Source of the DNA: Chitinophaga pinensis
GTDB taxonomy: Bacteria; Bacteroidota; Bacteroidia; SXHM01
Direction: 5' to 3'
NCBI GenBank assembly: GCA_945889235.1
Contig: CAMDBK010000076.1
Location: 1-10,482 of the forward strand
Length of the DNA: 10,482 nucleotides
How positions within the stretch are numbered: position 1 is the first letter of the stretch; every line of letters begins with the position of its first letter. The position numbers and the translations under genes were made by a program. Positions 7,145 to 10,482 of the stretch are shown one piece after another. The notes beneath the pieces were generated by a model. That model ran no database searches. It was not told where the DNA came from and was given only the letters and a program-made list of their open reading frames with translations.

Positions 7145-7759
7145 TTAAAACAGGCCGTTTATTTCTGCATCAATCTTATTGATTACCTCACCAAGGTGCT
7201 CCTGATTTTCTGAAAATTTATTGGTATCAACATCAATGATTAACAGCTTGCCATCTTCGTAAGTTGAAATCCATGCTTCATAGCGTTCGTTCAGTCTTTT
7301 CAGATAATCAATGCGGATTGATTCTTCATAAACTCTTCCGCGTTTTTGAATTTGAGTAACTAATGTAGGCACTGAAGCACGCAGATAAATCAGCAAATCC
7401 GGAGCTTTCACAAATGTGTTCATCAACTTGAACAGCGAAAAATAATTATCAAAATCGCGGGTGGTCATCAAGCCCATTGAGTGAAGATTTGGAGCAAAAA
7501 TAAAAGCATCTTCAAAAATTGTACGGTCCTGAATTACTGTTTTTTTTCCTTTACGGAATTCCAGCACCTGGCTGAAACGTTTGTTCAAAAAATACACCTG
7601 CAGGTTGAATGACCAGCGTTGCATCTCTTCATAAAAATCGTTTAGATAAGGGTTGTCGTCAGCATCTTCAAAATGCCCTTCCCACTTGTAGTGCTTGGCA
7701 AGTAAAGCGGTTAATGTTGTTTTTCCCGAGCCGATGTTTCCTGCTACTGCTATATGCAT
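7145..7759 (-). CDS. Deoxynucleoside kinase (dNK family)
   Basis: The product is 204 residues, typical of bacterial dNKs, which phosphorylate deoxynucleosides with ATP in nucleotide salvage. The P-loop is GNIGSGKTT at residues 7-15. The likely catalytic acid is Glu31, in FEDADDNPYLNDFY. The DR(S/T) motif is D78-R79-T80, in VIQDRTIFEDAFIFA. The lid arginines lie in QKRGRVYEESI (about 138-148). These fit the deoxyadenosine/deoxyguanosine/deoxycytidine kinase group better than the separate TK1 type, but the substrate cannot be decided from sequence alone. It is the first gene of the operon that continues into yggS. Its leader carries a heptamer repeat array (7765-7792) that ends 5 bases before the ATG. 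Confidence 0.93.
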   Translation of the reverse strand: MHIAVAGNIGSGKTTLTALLAKHYKWEGHFEDADDNPYLNDFYEEMQRWSFNLQVYFLNKRFSQVLEFRKGKKTVIQDRTIFEDAFIFAPNLHSMGLMTTRDFDNYFSLFKLMNTFVKAPDLLIYLRASVPTLVTQIQKRGRVYEESIRIDYLKRLNERYEAWISTYEDGKLLIIDVDTNKFSENQEHLGEVINKIDAEINGLF

Positions 7760-7764
7760 AATTC

Positions 7765-7792
7765 AGATATGAGATATTAGATTTGAGATTTG
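7765..7792. repeat. Heptamer tandem array in the kinase leader
   Basis: The plus strand reads AGATATG, AGATATT, AGATTTG, AGATTTG, followed by a decayed unit AGAGAGT (7793-7799). The array lies 5 bases upstream of ATG 7759 and occupies the place where a ribosome-binding site would be. No Shine-Dalgarno sequence is seen, as is common in Bacteroidota. Copy number could vary by slippage. Confidence 0.75.
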
Positions 7793-7800
7793 AGAGAGTG

Positions 7801-7808
7801 CGAAAGTA
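7801..7808 (-). promoter_or_regulatory. Candidate -7 box for the kinase operon
   Basis: The minus strand carries TACTTTCG, one base off TAnnTTTG, and would give a leader of about 35 bases containing the heptamer array. The nearest TTTTG upstream is 24 bases away, a little beyond the usual spacing, so this is tentative. An alternative TAAATTTG box at 7878-7871 lies inside the palindrome at 7861-7882. Confidence 0.3.
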
Positions 7809-7860
7809 AAAAAATCAATGAACGTAAAACCCCAAAAGACAAAAAACAAATTTCAAATAA

Positions 7861-7882
7861 ATTCTAAATACAAATTTAGAAT
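7861..7882. repeat. Perfect 9-bp AT-rich palindrome upstream of the kinase operon
   Basis: ATTCTAAAT (7861-7869) is separated by ACAA from its exact inverse ATTTAGAAT (7874-7882). It contains TAAATTTG on the minus strand, so it could be an operator over a promoter, or a weak RNA hairpin. Nothing else is recognisable in the 7760-7972 spacer apart from the features listed. Confidence 0.45.
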
Positions 7883-7885
7883 ATC

Positions 7886-7910
7886 AAAAAAACCAAATTG
7901 ACTGGTTTGG
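7886..7910 (-). terminator. Weak intrinsic-type terminator after the unknown secreted protein gene
   Basis: On the minus strand CCAAA (7910-7906) pairs with TTTGG (7897-7893) and is followed directly by T7 (7892-7886). An alternative 6-bp pairing, AAACCA with TGGTTT, overlaps it. The stem is short and AT-rich, so efficiency is doubtful. The stem-plus-U-run order is nevertheless correct for the gene ending at 7973. Confidence 0.45.
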
Positions 7911-7972
7911 AATTTTATTTTTTTACAATGGGAATTTACTTGTTGTTTGTCTTTTGTTTATTGTGATTTCCA

Positions 7973-8761
7973 TTACTTCACTTCATACACTTTGAGGTTT
8001 TCTTTTGTAAGAATCATCAACTTTTCTTTTTCCACTCTCAGCATTTGTATATCATCTGCAGGAACCTGCACTTCACTTTCCTTTATTGTTTTCAAATTGT
8101 AGCTCATCAATTTTCCATCATTAAAATATAAAATATTATCTCCGGCAATTTGAAAACCATTTAAGCCTTTAATAGGAATAGTTTTGAAATAGGTTCCGAA
8201 TATATCAAACACTAAAATTCCTGTTTCAGGGTTATTCAAATAAACCCAATCGCCCCATTCATGCAGGAAATTCGGTTGCGGTTCGTAACCAATGTTCTGA
8301 TTTATATTTCTGACTTCCTGCACTTTTTTAAACGCCTGATTAAAACGGATAAGCGAAAAACTAATCTGGTCATAAACCCAGAAACCATTGTCAAAAGAAA
8401 TGCAGGCAAGCGTGGATTGCTCCAGTTCCAAATCCTGCAAAGAAAGTACGCCACGACTTTCTGAAAGTTGATTATCAAGAAACTGAATCTTTGAAAAATC
8501 TTTATAAAACAAAAGCAACTTAAGCGGATTAGTTGCATCAACCGAAGTAATATTTCCAAGCAGTAAATTGCTGTAACGATTAAATAATTTTCCGCTGGGT
8601 AAATATTTAAAAATTTCGTTTCCTTTAATAACATAAGCATTGCCAAGATTATCGGAAGTAAAGTAATCTCCCGTTACAGCAACCTCAACCGCAAGAGGGT
8701 ATTGCGCAAAAAGTTTTGCAGAAAATAAAAAGAAAAAAATTAGAAGTAGAAACGATTTCAT
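7973..8761 (-). CDS. Unknown secreted protein, possibly a beta-propeller
   Basis: I do not recognise a named family. The chosen start, ATG 8761, gives 262 residues beginning MKSFLLLIFFFLFSAKLFAQ, a clear signal peptide (residues 1-20). The longer frame from 8824 would bury this signal and run into a palindromic repeat. The mature protein is a succession of short beta-strand motifs with repeated aromatic and Asp/Asn turns: GNAYVIKGNEIFKYLPSG, DFSKIQFLDNQLSESRG, DNGFWVYDQISFSLIRFN, WGDWVYLNNPETGILVFD and GDNILYFNDGKLMSYNL. This spacing, about 40-45 residues per motif, is what a WD40/NHL-like propeller would show. It has no catalytic signature, no lipobox and no membrane anchor. The likely location is the periplasm or outside the cell. 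It is separated from the kinase operon by a terminator-like site, so it is probably monocistronic. Confidence 0.85.
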   Translation of the reverse strand: MKSFLLLIFFFLFSAKLFAQYPLAVEVAVTGDYFTSDNLGNAYVIKGNEIFKYLPSGKLFNRYSNLLLGNITSVDATNPLKLLLFYKDFSKIQFLDNQLSESRGVLSLQDLELEQSTLACISFDNGFWVYDQISFSLIRFNQAFKKVQEVRNINQNIGYEPQPNFLHEWGDWVYLNNPETGILVFDIFGTYFKTIPIKGLNGFQIAGDNILYFNDGKLMSYNLKTIKESEVQVPADDIQMLRVEKEKLMILTKENLKVYEVK

Positions 8762-8767
8762 AAGATA

Positions 8768-8804
8768 TTTGCCCGCATGAAAGTAGAAAAAATTTACTTT
8801 CGTG
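8768..8804. promoter_or_regulatory. Divergent promoter region with near-perfect inverted repeat
   Basis: CATGAAAGTA (8776-8785) is mirrored by TACTTTCGTG (8795-8804), with 9 of 10 positions pairing. In the plus direction, TTTG (8768-8771), 23 bases, then TACTTTCG (8795-8802) is a plausible promoter for yajQ. In the minus direction the other arm reads TACTTTCA, a candidate -7 box for the gene starting at 8761, although no -33 partner is seen. The symmetry could simply reflect two facing -7 boxes, or an operator shared by both genes. Confidence 0.35.
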
Positions 8805-8817
8805 AAGAATAAAACAG

Positions 8818-8887
8818 CTCGCAAAGGCGCTAAGACGCAAAGAACGCAATTATAATCTGCACTTTGCGAACTTTGCGCCTTTGCGAG
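8818..8887. repeat. Long GCAAAG-type palindrome in the yajQ leader
   Basis: CTCGCAAAGGCGC (8818-8830) is the exact inverse of GCGCCTTTGCGAG (8875-8887). Farther in, CGCAAAG (8836-8842) pairs with CTTTGCG (8862-8868). Together these make a stem of more than 20 pairs with a small interruption and a loop of about 19 bases. The arms consist of repeated GCAAAG/CTTTGCG words. It is richer in G+C than its surroundings and ends 18 bases before ATG 8906, so it would sit in the yajQ mRNA leader. I recall similar repeats in many unrelated environmental bacterial genomes. Confidence 0.75.
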
Positions 8888-8905
8888 AACTAAAAAAATA
8901 AAACT

Positions 8906-9397
8906 ATGCCCTCATTCGACATCGTAAGCAAAGTAGATTTGCAAAGTTTAGACAACGCTATCAACACCGTTCGCAGAGAAATTCAAACGCGATATGATTT
9001 CCGCGATTCAAAAACTGAAATTGATCTGGATAAAAAAGCAATGAACATTCATGTGCTTACCGAAACCGACATGAAAATAAAACAGGTGGGCGACATTATT
9101 ATTTCGCGTGTGATGAAACAGGGCATCAGCAGTGAAAGTCTTGACTTCGGAAAAGAAGAATATGCATCAGGAAACATGGTGAAGAAAGACATAAAAATAA
9201 AACAGGGAATTGATAAAGAAACTTCCAAAAAAATTGCGAAGTCAATAAAAGAAACGGGATTGAAAGTTCAAACTTCCATCATGGAAGATCAGGTGCGTGT
9301 TACCGGAAAAAAGATTGATGATTTGCAGGCTGTAATGGCACATTGCAGAGCAGGTGAATTTGGAATTCCTGTTCAATTTGACAATATGAAAAGTTGA
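8906..9397 (+). CDS. yajQ: YajQ-family nucleotide-binding protein
   Basis: The product is 163 residues, full length for the family. It matches YajQ throughout: MPSFDIVSKVDLQSLDNAIN at the start, YDFRDSKTEIDLD, a central GKEEYASGNMVKKDIKIKQG, then KETSKKIAKSIKETGLKVQ, and the closing RVTGKKIDDLQAVMA and GIPVQFDNMK. The fold is two ferredoxin-like domains in the cytoplasm. Members bind nucleotides, and some bind cyclic di-GMP and act as effectors. Whether this one binds cyclic di-GMP cannot be told from sequence. It starts 18 bases after a long palindrome and is followed 4 bases later by the barrel gene, which suggests co-transcription. Confidence 0.96.
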   Translation: MPSFDIVSKVDLQSLDNAINTVRREIQTRYDFRDSKTEIDLDKKAMNIHVLTETDMKIKQVGDIIISRVMKQGISSESLDFGKEEYASGNMVKKDIKIKQGIDKETSKKIAKSIKETGLKVQTSIMEDQVRVTGKKIDDLQAVMAHCRAGEFGIPVQFDNMKS

Positions 9398-9401
9398 AAT
9401 T

Positions 9402-10482
9402 TTGCGGCTTCTTTCATTTATTTTTATTTTTCTATTTCTCTGCATACAGGCGTCAGCTCAGCGAAACCGATACCCTCAACTTAAAGATACAGCAGAAAAA
9501 AAAGTTGAGTTTTTATGGTTTCCTTTAATTCTTTACGCGCCTGAAACACGACTTGCTTTTGGTCTGGGCGAAACTCTAGCATTTAAAACTTCAAAAAAAG
9601 ATTCGCTCACGCGACCATCAAAAATTACTGGCACACAACTTTACACGCTGAACAAACAAATTCTGGCAAATCTGCTGAGTGATATTTATACTAATGGAAA
9701 TAAATATCACTTTGTTTCTTATGTCAGTTTTCAGCGTTTCCCAAATCGTTTTTATGGAATTGGAAATAACACCGACAGAACTTACGAAAAATACGATGCC
9801 GTATTTGTGGATTTTAAAAACACGTTTGAACGAAGAATTGCAAAAATTTTTTTGCAGGCATAACGCAGAACTACCGATACTGCGATATAATCAGCTATTT
9901 GTCGTATGGTGAATTTGCAAGAAAAAATATTCCCGGTGAAAATGGCGGGCACATTTCAGGCTTCGGCCTCAACGCAAGTTTTGATAACCGCGACAATATT
10001 TTTTACCCGGCAAAAGGTAATTACATGAAACTATCGTGGATGCTATATGACAAAGCGTTTGGGAGTAATTACAGTTTCAGAAATTACACATTGGATTTCA
10101 GAAAATACATCAGCGTTTACAAAGGAAATATTCTGGCACTGCAACTTTATGCTGAACATGGAAACGGGAATATTCCTTTCCACATGTTAAGTTTAATGGG
10201 TGGACCGCAATTAATGCGTGGTTTTTTCCAAGGACGTTTCCGCGATAAAAATCTAGTTGCATTTCAGGCAGAAGCACGAATTCCTATTTGGGGGATATTT
10301 ACAATGACTGCATTTGGTAGCATTGGAGAAGTTAGTCCCACCGTAAATCAATTTGCTTTAGATAAACTAAAACTCACAGGTGGTGCAGGAATTAGAATGC
10401 GCCTGCTTAAAACACAAAAAGTAAACATGCGCATTGATGCCGGTTTTGGAAAAGACAGCTACGGGATATATGTGGATTTTTC
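9402..10482 (+). CDS. Omp85/BamA-TamA-like outer-membrane barrel protein, frame broken once, 3' end outside window
   Basis: Frame 1 starts at TTG 9402, with a signal peptide LRLLSFIFIFLFLCIQASA-Q and no in-frame ATG before it. It runs through WFPLILYAPETRLAFGLGE and FYGIGNNTD to a stop at 9861-9863. The protein clearly continues in the -1 frame: AGITQNYRYCDIISYLSYGE, then ISGFGLNASFDNRDNIFYPA, then GGPQLMRGFFQGRFRDKN and VDAGF-like strands up to the window edge. MRGF at 10214-10225 matches the conserved (V/L/M)RG(F/Y) loop motif of Omp85 barrels. FDNRDNIFYPAKG is also typical of the bacterial surface-antigen family. The joined product would be about 360 residues: signal peptide plus barrel with no POTRA domains, a short form known in Bacteroidota. 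The break at the T7 tract (9847-9853) could be a sequencing error, a real mutation, or recoding. The exact function is unknown. Confidence 0.85.
9842..9863 (+). other. Frameshift site: A5-T7 tract with slippery T TTT TTG heptamer
   Basis: The incoming frame reads GCA AAA ATT TTT TTG CAG GCA TAA. A one-base step back at T TTT TTG (9848-9854) continues as GCA GGC ATA ACG CAG AAC, joining the two halves of the barrel gene without loss of a residue. One extra T in the tract would have the same effect. The stop codon lies only 2 codons after the tract. Confidence 0.8.

Noticed and set aside
8302..8646. 114-residue open frame on the minus strand
   Set aside because: It is an out-of-frame shadow of the propeller-like gene, with Leu/Phe/Cys-rich composition typical of shifted AT-rich coding DNA.
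8762..8824. ATG at 8824 as the start of the propeller-like protein
   Set aside because: It would place 21 residues before a clean signal peptide and would overlap the GCAAAG palindrome. ATG 8761 fits better.
9679..9912. 77-residue open frame on the plus strand overlapping the barrel gene
   Set aside because: It is in the third frame. Neither half of the barrel protein uses it, and its translation resembles nothing.

Overview
The window looks like a chromosomal segment of a Bacteroidota (Cytophaga/Flavobacterium/Chitinophaga-type) bacterium. The support is AT-rich DNA, a TonB-dependent receptor with an N-terminal carboxypeptidase-D-like domain, a large secreted M36-type peptidase with adhesin-like C-terminal modules, few Shine-Dalgarno sites, and promoter boxes of the Bacteroidota type (TTTG, about 20 bases, TAnnTTTG). 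I cannot place it to genus. There is no tRNA, rRNA, CRISPR array, transposase or phage gene, so this is an ordinary chromosomal region rather than an island.

Layout. From 1 to 8761 everything is on the minus strand. Reading in the direction of transcription: an unknown secreted protein that may be a beta-propeller (8761 to 7973); a tightly packed likely operon of deoxynucleoside kinase, the PLP-homeostasis protein YggS, a HEAT-repeat-like protein and a small secreted carboxypeptidase-D-like-domain protein (7759 to 5249); a TonB-dependent outer-membrane receptor (5120 to 2622); and a secreted zinc metallopeptidase whose 3' end lies outside the window (2416 to 1). From 8906 the plus strand carries yajQ, followed 4 bases later by an Omp85/BamA-like outer-membrane barrel gene that runs off the right edge. 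That barrel gene has one reading-frame break at a T7 tract.

How the genes may work together. The kinase and YggS are cytoplasmic housekeeping functions (nucleotide salvage, vitamin B6 homeostasis). The receptor, the small CarboxypepD-like protein, the peptidase and the barrel protein are all envelope or secreted products. Nothing in the sequence ties them into one dedicated pathway, and there is no SusD-like partner for the receptor.

I did not find a new enzyme system. The most unusual features are (a) the barrel gene split by a -1 frame change at a slippery-looking T TTT TTG site, and (b) the gene junctions. Nearly every junction carries a different short periodic or palindromic repeat: a heptamer array that encodes the peptidase signal-peptide core, an octamer array folded as a palindrome after the receptor stop, a pair of inverted C-rich REP-like palindromes filling the receptor's 5' spacer, a heptamer array in the kinase leader, and a long GCAAAG-type palindrome in the yajQ leader.
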